Shown here: in pieces, positions 1-11,862 of the stretch
How positions within the stretch are numbered: position 1 is the stretch's first letter
Layout: each line of letters opens with the position of its first letter
Origin: Candidatus Methylomirabilis sp.
GTDB taxonomy: Bacteria; Patescibacteriota; DYJS01
Reading direction: 5' to 3'
DNA length: 35,452 bases
NCBI GenBank assembly: GCA_020723005.1
Contig: DYJS01000005.1
Coordinates: 1-35,452, forward strand
Program-made: the position numbers and the translations under genes
Notes under the pieces: model-generated
The model's input: the letters and a program-made list of their open reading frames with translations, nothing else
Databases searched by the model: none
What the model was told of the DNA's origin: nothing

Positions 1-615
1 TCCCAAAAGTTCTGCTAACCTGTTTTTGTCAAAACCAACAATATATTCAGCATCACCATCATCAAACTCCACCTCTGTTGCTGGAACTCCCATCTGACCA
101 GTTTTTTCAACCATATATTGTGCCATTTTTTGATCTTCATCAACATAAAATAATTCATATTTTACATTATTCTTATCAAACCACTCTTTTTCCATTATGC
201 AATATGGACAAGTTTTTGTGGAAAAAAGTTTAATTCCTTTAACTTTTGGATCTTCTGCTTTTGTGATCTCTTTTATTAAAGTTTTGATATCAGAAGATAG
301 TTTCTCAACAAATTTTTCATCGCCATGATTGTGATGACTTGTTAAATCTTTCAAAATTCCCGTATCAATTGTTCCAACCAAAACTGATGCTCCATCTTTT
401 GAAACTAAAAGAACGGATGGAAGAAATCCTAAAAAATCAATGTGACTTCCTAAAATTCCTTCAAAAATCTCTTTATTGAAAATATGAAAAATTTTTCCAT
501 TTTCAATTTCAATTTCAGATTTTATTTCCCAGCCGATATTTGCAACTGCACCTTGAACATTCGCCAAAACTTCTTCATAAGAGAGTTTTGATTTTCTAAA
601 ATTTGCTATCTTCAT
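1..615 (-). CDS. DUF302-like domain fused to glutaredoxin-like CPYC domain, C-terminus cut by window edge
   Basis: Manual translation of the minus strand from ATG at 615: MKIANFRKSKLSYEEVLANVQGAVANIGWEIKSE...GFLPSVLLVSKDGASVLVGTIDTG...VKGIKLFSTKTCPYCIMEKEWFDKNNVKYELFYVDEDQKMAQYMVEKTGQMGVPATEVEF...; CPYC redox motif and cis-Pro 'GVPA'. Absent from ORF track because the stop is outside the window. Confidence 0.75.
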   Translation of the reverse strand, partial: MKIANFRKSKLSYEEVLANVQGAVANIGWEIKSEIEIENGKIFHIFNKEIFEGILGSHIDFLGFLPSVLLVSKDGASVLVGTIDTGILKDLTSHHNHGDEKFVEKLSSDIKTLIKEITKAEDPKVKGIKLFSTKTCPYCIMEKEWFDKNNVKYELFYVDEDQKMAQYMVEKTGQMGVPATEVEFDDGDAEYIVGFDKNRLAELLG

Positions 616-929
616 TTTGATTTTTTTAATAATAAAAAAATTTGATTTGAAATTTTTCCAACTTCTTCAATTTTTAAAGAATAAAAAACTTCCCTCCCAT
701 CTTTTTTATAATCCACAACACCAAGAGATCTTAATTTCATCAAGTGCTGAGAAACTGCAGACTGCGAAAGTGAACACTTTCTAATAAGCTCAGAAACATT
801 TTTTTCTCCATCTGCAAGACAAGAAATAATTTTTAATCTTGTTAAATTTGAAAAAATTTTAATAATGATTTCATTCAAGTCGGAATTTTCTTCCAGTGAT
901 GCATTAGAAATCACTAATATAAAAGTCAA
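612..929 (-). CDS. ArsR-family winged-helix transcriptional regulator
   Basis: ORF 105 aa; 'NLTRLKIISCLADGEKNVSELIRKCSLSQSAVSQHLMKLRSLGVVDYKKDGREVFYSL' is a typical ArsR HTH/wing; stop TGA overlaps the ATG of the downstream gene (ATGA). True start may be internal. Confidence 0.85.
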   Translation of the reverse strand: MTFILVISNASLEENSDLNEIIIKIFSNLTRLKIISCLADGEKNVSELIRKCSLSQSAVSQHLMKLRSLGVVDYKKDGREVFYSLKIEEVGKISNQIFLLLKKSK

Positions 930-1126
930 GAAAATTTAATTTAAAAAATTATTTAAACTTATTTAAAAAGTTTTAATTTATCTACCTTTTTCGTTCTCTC
1001 TTAAATTCAAAATCTACTTAAAAATATATTTTTTAAAAAAACAAAAACAAAAAATGAATTAGAAAAAATGTTTTTAAAAAATTTTTATTAAAATAAATAA
1101 AAATATTCAAATTTTTTAAAACTTTT

Positions 1127-3997
1127 TTACAGATATTTTTTTAAAAATTTTCCTGTGTAACCTTCTTTACATTCAGCAACCTCTTCAGGAGTTCCTGTTG
1201 CTAAAATTTTTCCACCACCAGTACCACCCTCTGGCCCAAGATCAATAACCCAATCTGCAGTTTTTATTACATCCATATCGTGCTCAATCACAACAACCGT
1301 ATTCCCTGCATCTACCAATCGATGCAAAATTGCAAGAAGTTTTCTAATATCATCAAAATGAAGTCCTGTTGTTGGTTCATCTAAAATAAATAATGTTTTT
1401 CCTGTTGATTGTTTTGAAAGTTCTGTTGCAAGTTTTATTCTCTGTGCTTCACCACCAGAAAGTGTTACTGCACTTTGTCCAAGTTTTAAATAACCTAAAC
1501 CAACTTTTACCAAAGTTTCTAATTTTCTTTTTAAAAATGGAACTGCTGAGAAAAATTTACTTGCTTCTTCAATCCTCATATCCAAAACTTCTGATATGTT
1601 TTTCCCTTTATATAAAATTTCTAAAGCTTCGTGATTATATCTTTTTCCATTACAAACCTCACAAGTAACATAAACTGTTGGAAGAAATTGCATTTCAACA
1701 GCAATTTGACCCTCTCCTTTACAATTTTCGCACCTTCCACCCTTAACATTAAAACTAAATCTTCCAGCATTATATCCACGAGCTTTTGCAGATGGAGTTT
1801 CGGAAAAAATTTTTCTAATAAAAGAAAACATTCCAGTATATGTTGCAGGATTACTTCTTGGAGTTCTTCCAATTGGACTTTGATCAATTACAACTGCTTT
1901 GTCAATTTTATTAAGTCCTAAAATTTTACTATGTTTTCCAGGATCTTCAGACGACCTATAAAATTTTTTCATCACAGATTTTGCCAAAATATCATTTACT
2001 AAACTTGATTTTCCACTACCTGAAACACCTGTTACAACCGTTAACAAACCGATTGGAAATTTCACATTAACATTTTGCAAGTTATTTTCATTGGCACCAA
2101 GAATCTCTATAACATTTATTGGGTTATATTCTCTTCTTTTTGTTGGAACTGGAATCTCTTTTCTTTTTGAAAGATATTGACCAGTCAATGAATTCTCTGA
2201 TTTTTTTATCTCTTCTGTAGTTCCTTGAAAAACCACTTCTCCACCCATATCACCAGCTTTTGGTCCAAAATCGACAATCCAGTCTGCTTTTTCTATCGTT
2301 TCTTTATCATGTTCAACAACGACAACAGTATTTCCTGCATCACGAAGACTCTCTATCGTTTGAATCAACTTTTCAGTATCTCTTGAATGAAGACCAATTG
2401 ATGGTTCATCCAAAACATAAATTACACCAGAAAGCCCTGTGCCAACTTGACTTGCAAGACGAATTCTTTGTGCTTCGCCACCAGAAAGTGTTTGGGAACT
2501 TCTTCCAAGTGTAAGATATGGCAAACCAACAGAGATTAAATAATCTAATCTTCTTACAATTTCTTTTAAAATTGGTTTTGCAATTTCTGATTTTGTTTTT
2601 GATTTAAAGTTCAAATTTTGAAAAATTGAAAAAAGTTTATCAATTGAGATTTCAACAATTTCATCAATTGATTTTCCATCAATTTTTACTGCCAAAACTT
2701 CCTTTCTAAGTCTTTTCCCTTCGCAAGTTTTACACTTACTTGGTTTCATATATTTTTCAATTTCAAAACGAACATAATCTGAAGTTGTTTCTTTATATCT
2801 TCTCTCTAAATTATTCACGACTCCTTCAAATTTTGTTTTGTATGTTCCAGAAAAAGCAGTTCCTTCATGCGAAATTGAATACTCTTCATCTCCAGTTCCA
2901 AAGAGAATTTTCTCAACAATTTCATTTGGAAGAGTTGAAAAAGGAACTTTTGTTGAAAATTTATGTCTTTCAGCAACAGATTCTATTAGATTCATATACC
3001 AACCAAGACGAGTATTTGTAGAATTCCAAGGTTCAATCGCTCCGTCTTCAATAGATAAATCACGATTTGGAATTACTAAATCTGGATCAACAACTAATTT
3101 AACCCCAATTCCATGACACTCCGGACATGCTCCTTGTGGAGAATTAAAAGAAAAACTTGCAGGAGTTAGATCTGGAATACTAACATTATGAATTGGACAT
3201 GAGAGTCTTTCGGAAAATAACTTCTCTTCGTTGGTATCAAAATTTAAAATTTTTATTATTCCATTTCCAAGTCCAAGTGCAACTTCTGCAGAATCTGAAA
3301 CCCTTTCACGAAAAGAATCACTAATTTCTTCAGGCATAGAAATTCTATCAACAACAATCTCTATATCATGTTTTTGATCTTTATCCAAAGAGATCTCTTG
3401 GTCACGAAGTTCAATAATTTTTCCATCAATTCTAACCCTTGCAAAACCACCTTCACGAGCTTTATTTAATTCTCCCTTATGCTCTCCTTTCTTATTTGAA
3501 ACAACTGGAGCAAGAAAAACAAGTCTTGAACCTGAAGAAAATTTTAGAATCTCTTCTACGATTTCTGAAATTGTTTGACTTCCAATCTCAATTCCACATA
3601 TAGGACAAGTTGGAGTTCCAACACGAGCAAAAAGTAAACGAAGATAATCATAAATTTCTGTAATTGTTCCAACCGTAGATCGTGGATTTTTTGAAACAGT
3701 TTTTTGATTTATTGCAACACTTGGAGCAAGTCCTTCAATAAAATCCACATCTGGTTTTTCAGAAAAACCCAAAAATTGTCTTGCATATGGACTCAAAGAC
3801 TCAACATATCTCCTCTGTCCTTCGACATAAATTGTATCAAATGCAAGAGTTGATTTTCCGGATCCAGATGGGCCTGAAAAAACAATCATTTTTTCTTTTG
3901 GAATTTCAAGATCTATATTTTTCAAATTATTTTCACGAGCACCACGAATTTTAATTCTTCCCCGTGCAAAAATTTCATCTTTTTTAGTTTGCAACAT
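1127..3997 (-). CDS. uvrA: Excinuclease ABC subunit UvrA
   Basis: 956 aa; two ABC ATPase modules (GPSGSGKSTLAFDTIYVEGQRRYVESLS; GVSGSGKSSLVNDIL), LSGGEAQRI signatures, Zn-binding Cys motifs. Confidence 0.98.
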   Translation of the reverse strand: MLQTKKDEIFARGRIKIRGARENNLKNIDLEIPKEKMIVFSGPSGSGKSTLAFDTIYVEGQRRYVESLSPYARQFLGFSEKPDVDFIEGLAPSVAINQKTVSKNPRSTVGTITEIYDYLRLLFARVGTPTCPICGIEIGSQTISEIVEEILKFSSGSRLVFLAPVVSNKKGEHKGELNKAREGGFARVRIDGKIIELRDQEISLDKDQKHDIEIVVDRISMPEEISDSFRERVSDSAEVALGLGNGIIKILNFDTNEEKLFSERLSCPIHNVSIPDLTPASFSFNSPQGACPECHGIGVKLVVDPDLVIPNRDLSIEDGAIEPWNSTNTRLGWYMNLIESVAERHKFSTKVPFSTLPNEIVEKILFGTGDEEYSISHEGTAFSGTYKTKFEGVVNNLERRYKETTSDYVRFEIEKYMKPSKCKTCEGKRLRKEVLAVKIDGKSIDEIVEISIDKLFSIFQNLNFKSKTKSEIAKPILKEIVRRLDYLISVGLPYLTLGRSSQTLSGGEAQRIRLASQVGTGLSGVIYVLDEPSIGLHSRDTEKLIQTIESLRDAGNTVVVVEHDKETIEKADWIVDFGPKAGDMGGEVVFQGTTEEIKKSENSLTGQYLSKRKEIPVPTKRREYNPINVIEILGANENNLQNVNVKFPIGLLTVVTGVSGSGKSSLVNDILAKSVMKKFYRSSEDPGKHSKILGLNKIDKAVVIDQSPIGRTPRSNPATYTGMFSFIRKIFSETPSAKARGYNAGRFSFNVKGGRCENCKGEGQIAVEMQFLPTVYVTCEVCNGKRYNHEALEILYKGKNISEVLDMRIEEASKFFSAVPFLKRKLETLVKVGLGYLKLGQSAVTLSGGEAQRIKLATELSKQSTGKTLFILDEPTTGLHFDDIRKLLAILHRLVDAGNTVVVIEHDMDVIKTADWVIDLGPEGGTGGGKILATGTPEEVAECKEGYTGKFLKKYL

Positions 3998-4159
3998 TTA
4001 AAAAAGTTTAAGTTTGAATTCTTTTAATTACTAAAAGTGTTTTTTAAAATTGCAAGAGAAGTTGAGAAAAAACTTAAAATTTTTACTTTTAAAAAATTCT
4101 AAAATTAAAAAACCCAATAAAATAGATTTGAAAATTTCAACTTTTTATTTAGAGAATTT

Positions 4160-5314
4160 TTGAATAAAGAGATTTTGGAACCAACAGAGCTGTTAAAACA
4201 GAAAATTAAAGAAAAGTATAATGGTGTAATTTTAATTTCTGCAGGTGGTGGCGGAACCCGTCTTTGGCCACTTTCGCGAGAAAAACATCCAAAACAATTT
4301 GTAAAACTTTTTAATAAAAAAACTTTATTTAGAAAAACAATAGAAAGAGCCATGAAACTTTTTGATGCTGAAAACATATTTGTCTCAACAAACATAGAAT
4401 ATGAAAATTTTGTTAAAGAAGATTTTCCAGAGCTAAAACCGGAAAATCTGATTTTGGAATCAGAGCGAAGAGATCATATGCCAGCAATTTGTCTTGCCAT
4501 GAAACATATTCAAAAGGTGAAAGGAAATTCTATAATTCACATAGCATGGGCAGATGATCTTTTTGAAAAAGAGGAAAATTATTTTTCATCTGTTTTTGCA
4601 TCAATTGCAATTGCATATAAACATAAAAAACTTGTTAGAATTGGTGTAAAACCAACTTATCCATCAATAAAATATGGCTACATTCAAGTTGAAAATTTAA
4701 TAAACGAAGTTGATGGAACAAAAATTTTTACACTTAAACAATTTAAAGAAAAACCAACTTTAGAAAAAGCAAAAGAGTATTATTCTCGCTGGGATTATTT
4801 TTGGAACATTGGAAGTTTTACCGTTGATCTTGAACTTTTAAACAATTTTTACAAAAATTTTCAATCAGAAACCTTGTCTGTCATTGAAGAGATATACAAA
4901 GATTTTGGAACAAATAAATTTGTTGAATCTTTAAAATCTAATTTTTCTAAAACAAAAAAAGATTCCTTTGAATATGGAATTCAAGAAAAGTTAAATCCAT
5001 CAGATGTTTTTGTTTTACCAGCAGAAGATATTGGTTGGTTTGATATCGGATCTTGGAATTTTGTTTATGAAGTTCAAGAAAAAAATTTAAATAAAAATGT
5101 TTTAAGCGGAAATGGAAATTTTATTGAGATGAAATCTTTTGGAAACTACATAAATGAACAAAATTCTAATAAAACAATTGTAACATATGGAATAAACGAT
5201 ATGACAATTATTGATACCAAAGATATAATTTTAATAATTCCAACAAAAGAAACTGAAAATCTGAAAGAGATTATTGAAGAGATAAAAAAAAGAGGAGAAA
5301 AGGAACTTTTATAA
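4160..5314 (+). CDS. manC: Mannose-1-phosphate guanylyltransferase-like nucleotidyltransferase (TTG start)
   Basis: 384 aa; 'GGGGTRLWPLSREKHPKQF' nucleotidyltransferase signature, 'WFDIGSWN'; no C-terminal isomerase domain apparent. Confidence 0.85.
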   Translation: MNKEILEPTELLKQKIKEKYNGVILISAGGGGTRLWPLSREKHPKQFVKLFNKKTLFRKTIERAMKLFDAENIFVSTNIEYENFVKEDFPELKPENLILESERRDHMPAICLAMKHIQKVKGNSIIHIAWADDLFEKEENYFSSVFASIAIAYKHKKLVRIGVKPTYPSIKYGYIQVENLINEVDGTKIFTLKQFKEKPTLEKAKEYYSRWDYFWNIGSFTVDLELLNNFYKNFQSETLSVIEEIYKDFGTNKFVESLKSNFSKTKKDSFEYGIQEKLNPSDVFVLPAEDIGWFDIGSWNFVYEVQEKNLNKNVLSGNGNFIEMKSFGNYINEQNSNKTIVTYGINDMTIIDTKDIILIIPTKETENLKEIIEEIKKRGEKELL

Positions 5315-5461
5315 AAATATTCTAACTTTTTGCTAAATAAAATCTGTAATTCTAATCTTATTTTTCTTATTAAAAAAAATATTTTAAAGATTTATTGTCA
5401 TTAAATTTTAATTTTTCAATCCAAAACCTTGTTTTGAAAATCTAAAAAACTATTTAATTTA

Positions 5462-6344
5462 ATGTTTGATTTAACATTTCATTAAAAGAATTTTTGCCAT
5501 ATTTTTTCGCACTTTTTTCTGCTTTCTTCCTTTTGCCCTTTGTCTTGTTTATCAAAAAAAATCTGTTGAAAAAAGTAGTTCAAAAAATTTTGTTCTTTCA
5601 GCAAGTCTCTTGGCTTTAATTCCGTTTTACCACTGATTTTTTTGTTCCAATCCCAAACATAAACCTTTTAATAATCTTATTTTTAGGTGCATCAATAACT
5701 GCAATTCAATATTTTCTTGTTTCAGAATCAAGTAAGTGTGTTCCGATCACATATCTTACTCCAACAAAAGCATTAACATTACTTTTTACATGGTTACTTG
5801 GGATTATATTTTTTGCTGAAAAAATTCCAGAATTAAAAGATTCTTTTGGTATTTTTTTAATAATCATTGGTGGAATTTTTTTACAAACAGAACACAATTG
5901 GTGGAAAAATAAAATTTTTCTTTTCCATTTTTTATGTATATTCTTACTCCACGATTTCTCTCTTCCGTAATTACTGTAATTGATAAAGTTGCATTTGGCC
6001 AAAATCATGATGTCAAAACATTTTTATCAATTTTTTTATATGAAAAAATTTTTCTTTTCATAACATCTTTAATAATTTTTATTTCCAAATCTGACTTTTA
6101 AAAAGAAAAACTAAAGATTAATGAATGGATTATTCGTGCATCTGTTGTGTATGTTACAAACGATCTTTTCTATCTTTTGGTACTTTCAAAAACAAAATTG
6201 ATTCTTGTTGCAATTCTTCGAAGAATGGATGTTTTATTTGGAACTTTTTTAGGTGGAAAAATTTTTGGTGAAAAAAATGTAGCTTTCAAATTTTTAATCT
6301 CTCTTTTAATGATCTTTGGTGCAATAATTTTAATTCTTCCATAA
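5462..6344 (+). pseudogene. Degraded DMT/EamA-family transporter (multiple frameshifts/stops)
   Basis: Fragments in different + frames: HFIKRIFAIFFRTFFCFLPFALCLVYQ...LLALIPFYH*; DFFVPIPNINLLIILFLGASITAIQYFLVSESSKCVPITYLTPTKALTLLFTWLLGIIFFAEKIPELKDSFGIFLIIIGGIFLQTEH; YILTPRFLSSVITVIDKVAFGQNHDVKTF; ORF 6147-6344 ...ILVAILRRMDVLFGTFLGGKIFGEKNVAFKFLISLLMIFGAIILILP (EamA-like C-terminus). Confidence 0.75.
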
Positions 6345-6423
6345 AATCTTTAAGACTAAAATAGTTTTTCAAAAACTAAAAAATCTATTAAAACAATTTT
6401 AATAAATTCAATTTGAAAATTAA

Positions 6424-8546
<2,123 letters not shown>

Positions 8547-8749
8547 ACGAGAGAAGAAATAGATTTAAAAAGTAAAATAGAAAATTTAAAATCTAACTGA
8601 GATCGCTTATACTCATTTTATTTATATGAATAAAAATTTTTCGTACAAAAAACTTAAAACAAGAAATATACTCTTTCAAAAAATTAAAAACTAAAATCTC
8701 AAAAAATAATTATGATTTTTATACTTAAATTTTTAAAAACAACCATAAT

Positions 8750-10942
8750 TTATTTCTCAACTTTTCCTTCAGATGAAATTTCTAAATTATTTGAATAGAC
8801 AAAAAATTTGAATGATTTGAAGTTAGAAACTATTCTATTCATTAAATCTTCAATCTTTCTTTGAGTTTCATCAAGAGATTTGCTCTCTGAAAATTGATAA
8901 TTTATATCTCCTGTTATTCCAAAAATCATATCTTTACTTAAATTTACTTTTGATTTTGAATCAGATTGAAAACTTTTTAAACTTTCTTTATCTGACATAA
9001 AAACAATATTTTTTTCTGAATAAACACATGTTCCTTGATAACAAATAAAATTTTCAACCTCTTCTGATTCTGGAAAAATTACCTTAAAATATTCTAAAAA
9101 TTTTACAGACTCAGCCTCTGTTTGAAATTCTAATCCCAAAACAAACTCATTATTTTTCGAATAATATACACCAAGGTTTCCATTTAAAAGATTCATAAAA
9201 AATTCTGCATCTAAATCCAAACCAGAAACATCAACCCATTTTTGTGTTAATTGAGAAATTTTTTTCTCAACATCCTCTCTTGTTGAAAGTTTTTTAAATT
9301 CTCTTGTGTCTCCAAAAAACAGGTTAATCGTAGCCCTGTCTTGATCCGTTGAAGATTCATATACAACATCTAAAAGTTCTCCAAGCTCTGGATTCATCTT
9401 AACCATAATATCATAACAGAAATTTAAAATTCTTTTTGGATATGTAAAAACTCCAAAAACTTTCGTTTCACTTTTTACAAATTCACCAAGTTTTGTTTGA
9501 ACTTTTGGAGCATCCATTAAAAATTTTGATGCAGTTTTAACAAAATCTGAAGTAAATTTTGATGAAGTATTAAATTTAATTCCATTTTCATTGAAATCTA
9601 CATATGAATATGAAAATCCATCTATTTTTGAAAATTTCATTTCATTTTTTAAAACTAGAGCATATTTTTTTGCCAATTTTGAAGAGATCTCTGCATATTC
9701 AGAGTTTTCCTCTCCTAATCCTAATCTAGAATTCATAAAACTATTCATAAAATTCATATATTCATTTATAAACTTTTCATACGAAGGAAGATTTTTGTCA
9801 TTTGAAAGAATAATCATGTTTGAATTATTTGTTTCCTTTATCGCTTTTTGGAATGATTTATCTAATGAAATTCGATTCTCTGAAGATTCAAGTTTTTCAA
9901 AACTATCATCAAAAAAATATAGATAAGAATATCCATCTTTGAATGAAATTTCTGCAATTTTGTCGTTCTCAAAATCTATTGTTCCATATTTTTGACTCTT
10001 TCTTTTGTATGTCAAAAAAATTTCATACTGATTTTCTTTTGAAGATTCTTTGATGGATAGATTAAATTCTTTTAAATTTTCGGATTCTAAGATTTTTGAA
10101 TTTATTGACAACTCTTTAAACATATTTTCTAACGAAGAAACAATTTCGTTTTGATTTAAAATTTTTGAAACAAATACAGATTCGTAATTTTTTGAAGCAT
10201 CGGAAAAAATTTTTGAATATAATTTACAAAGCTCGGTTATGCCATTATTCTCATAACTATAATCTGATAAACCATAACCAACAAACTCACTTAGACCAAT
10301 TTCTAAACAAGATTTTGAAGCATTTTCTGAAATAAAATTTACCAATTTTACATAACCAGAAAATGGAGAACCTTTCTCTCTTTTAAGTGTTAAAACAGAA
10401 AAAAATCCATCTTGATATGATAAAATCTTTGAAAAATTTTTAGAAAAATTTTGACAAGTTTCTTGATTTTTCGCATTTTTACAAAAATCTTCTTTTTTAA
10501 AATTTTCAAATTTTTTTAAAAAATCTGCATAACCATAACCTGAAAAACTCTTTAAAAAGGATTCAAAATTCTTTCCATTTAAATTTTTTGAAAAATCCAA
10601 AACAGCAACAGAAACAAAAGTATCTGAAGAGATTTTTTCAAATTTTTTTAATGGAGAAATATTTTTAGATAATTTTTCTTCATTGTTTCTTTTTTTATTT
10701 TTTTCGTTTCCTTCTTTCAAAAAAAGAGAATCAACACTATCTTTTATTGTAGAAATAAAATTGTTTTTTTGAACTTTTTCTCGAACAGGTGTATCCAAAG
10801 TTGCCAAAGCATACATTCCAGATGTTGCCAAGAAAGAAACTCCAAAAAAACCAAGAAAAATAGAAAGAAAAACCTTTCCTTTTTTCTTTTTTGGGATGTT
10901 TATTTCTTGATTTGGAAGTCTATCGATTGGTTCGTTTGCCAT
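8750..10942 (-). CDS. Large membrane-anchored extracellular protein, possibly DUF3352-like
   Basis: ORF 8750..10993; likely start MANEPIDRLPNQE at 10942. Lysine-rich N-terminus, one TM segment (VFLSIFLGFFGVSFLATSGMYALATL), then about 690 aa of hydrophilic sequence. Confidence 0.7.
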   Translation of the reverse strand: MANEPIDRLPNQEINIPKKKKGKVFLSIFLGFFGVSFLATSGMYALATLDTPVREKVQKNNFISTIKDSVDSLFLKEGNEKNKKRNNEEKLSKNISPLKKFEKISSDTFVSVAVLDFSKNLNGKNFESFLKSFSGYGYADFLKKFENFKKEDFCKNAKNQETCQNFSKNFSKILSYQDGFFSVLTLKREKGSPFSGYVKLVNFISENASKSCLEIGLSEFVGYGLSDYSYENNGITELCKLYSKIFSDASKNYESVFVSKILNQNEIVSSLENMFKELSINSKILESENLKEFNLSIKESSKENQYEIFLTYKRKSQKYGTIDFENDKIAEISFKDGYSYLYFFDDSFEKLESSENRISLDKSFQKAIKETNNSNMIILSNDKNLPSYEKFINEYMNFMNSFMNSRLGLGEENSEYAEISSKLAKKYALVLKNEMKFSKIDGFSYSYVDFNENGIKFNTSSKFTSDFVKTASKFLMDAPKVQTKLGEFVKSETKVFGVFTYPKRILNFCYDIMVKMNPELGELLDVVYESSTDQDRATINLFFGDTREFKKLSTREDVEKKISQLTQKWVDVSGLDLDAEFFMNLLNGNLGVYYSKNNEFVLGLEFQTEAESVKFLEYFKVIFPESEEVENFICYQGTCVYSEKNIVFMSDKESLKSFQSDSKSKVNLSKDMIFGITGDINYQFSESKSLDETQRKIEDLMNRIVSNFKSFKFFVYSNNLEISSEGKVEK

Positions 10943-11081
10943 TTTTAAAATAATTTTCATGTGGAAGCCTAAAGAAAAATATATTTTGGTCAATAAAAAT
11001 AGATTTTTTCAAATAATTTTAAAAAATACTTTTTAAAAAAATAAAATTTCTTTTAAATTTTTTAATAAAATTCTAAGTTTT

Positions 11082-11858
11082 TTAAAAAAAATTTGGAATA
11101 TCAATAAATTCCGTTTCCAATCCTAAATCATTTTTTGTTTTTTTAGCCAAAGCTTTCACACCAAAAGTTTCGGTTATATAATGACCTCCAAAAATTATAT
11201 TCATCTTCAGCTCCCTTGCAATTTCCTGATCATAATGCTTTAGTTCTCCTGTAATAAAAAGATCTGCTCCAAAATCTTTTGCAAGAAAAATATCTTGAGA
11301 TCCAAAGCCAGAACAAACTGCAACTTTTTTAATTTTTTCTTTTCCAAATTTATGAATTTTTGCATTTCCAAAAAAGTTTTTATTCAAAATTTCAAAAATT
11401 TCATTCAAATTTTCCTCTTTTTCAAATTCATCTCCCCAGCCCCAAGAGAGAGTTTCTCCAGAACTAATGCTAAAAGGATATCTTGGTTTAAGATTCAAAA
11501 TCTTTAATATTTCTGAATTGTTTCCAAATTCTTCATTGTGATCTAGTAAAAAATGAAAACCAAAATTTGAAATTTTATTTTGATACAAAAATTTTAAACG
11601 ATTTTGCAAAATTTCATCTAAAGCAAAATTTTTAATATCAAAACGAATTCCATGATGTGTAAGAACTGCATCTGCACCAAATTCTTTTGCTTTTTTCAAA
11701 AATTCCAAGCTCAAATCAACTCCAAATGCAATTTTTAAAATCTCTTCTGAAGCTCGAATCTGAAGTCCATTTGCTCCAAATGGATCAAAAAATTTTTCAT
11801 TTTTTGGATTTAAAATTTTTAAAAAATAATTCTCTAAATCATCTATTTTCATTTTCAA
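11082..11858 (-). CDS. NIF3-like dinuclear metal-centre protein
   Basis: 258 aa; 'GANGLQIRASEEILKIAFGVDLSLEFLKKAKEFGADAVLTHHGIRF' and 'FGADLFITGELKHYDQEIARELKMNIIFGGHYITETFGVKAL' are NIF3 motifs. Confidence 0.9.
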   Translation of the reverse strand: MKMKIDDLENYFLKILNPKNEKFFDPFGANGLQIRASEEILKIAFGVDLSLEFLKKAKEFGADAVLTHHGIRFDIKNFALDEILQNRLKFLYQNKISNFGFHFLLDHNEEFGNNSEILKILNLKPRYPFSISSGETLSWGWGDEFEKEENLNEIFEILNKNFFGNAKIHKFGKEKIKKVAVCSGFGSQDIFLAKDFGADLFITGELKHYDQEIARELKMNIIFGGHYITETFGVKALAKKTKNDLGLETEFIDIPNFF

Positions 11859-11862
11859 AAAT

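Noticed and set aside
1393-2514. ORFs on + strand inside uvrA (1393-1668, 1631-1921, 2260-2514)
   Set aside because: Antisense to a confidently assigned uvrA; low-complexity Phe/Leu/Ser-rich translations typical of the reverse strand of AT-rich genes.
5706-6008. 100-aa minus-strand ORF over the DMT remnant
   Set aside because: The + strand translation of the same region is clearly EamA-like; the minus ORF is its shadow.
9591-9926. 111-aa + strand ORF inside the 747-aa minus-strand gene
   Set aside because: Shadow ORF opposite an intact long gene; low-complexity Phe/Ser composition.
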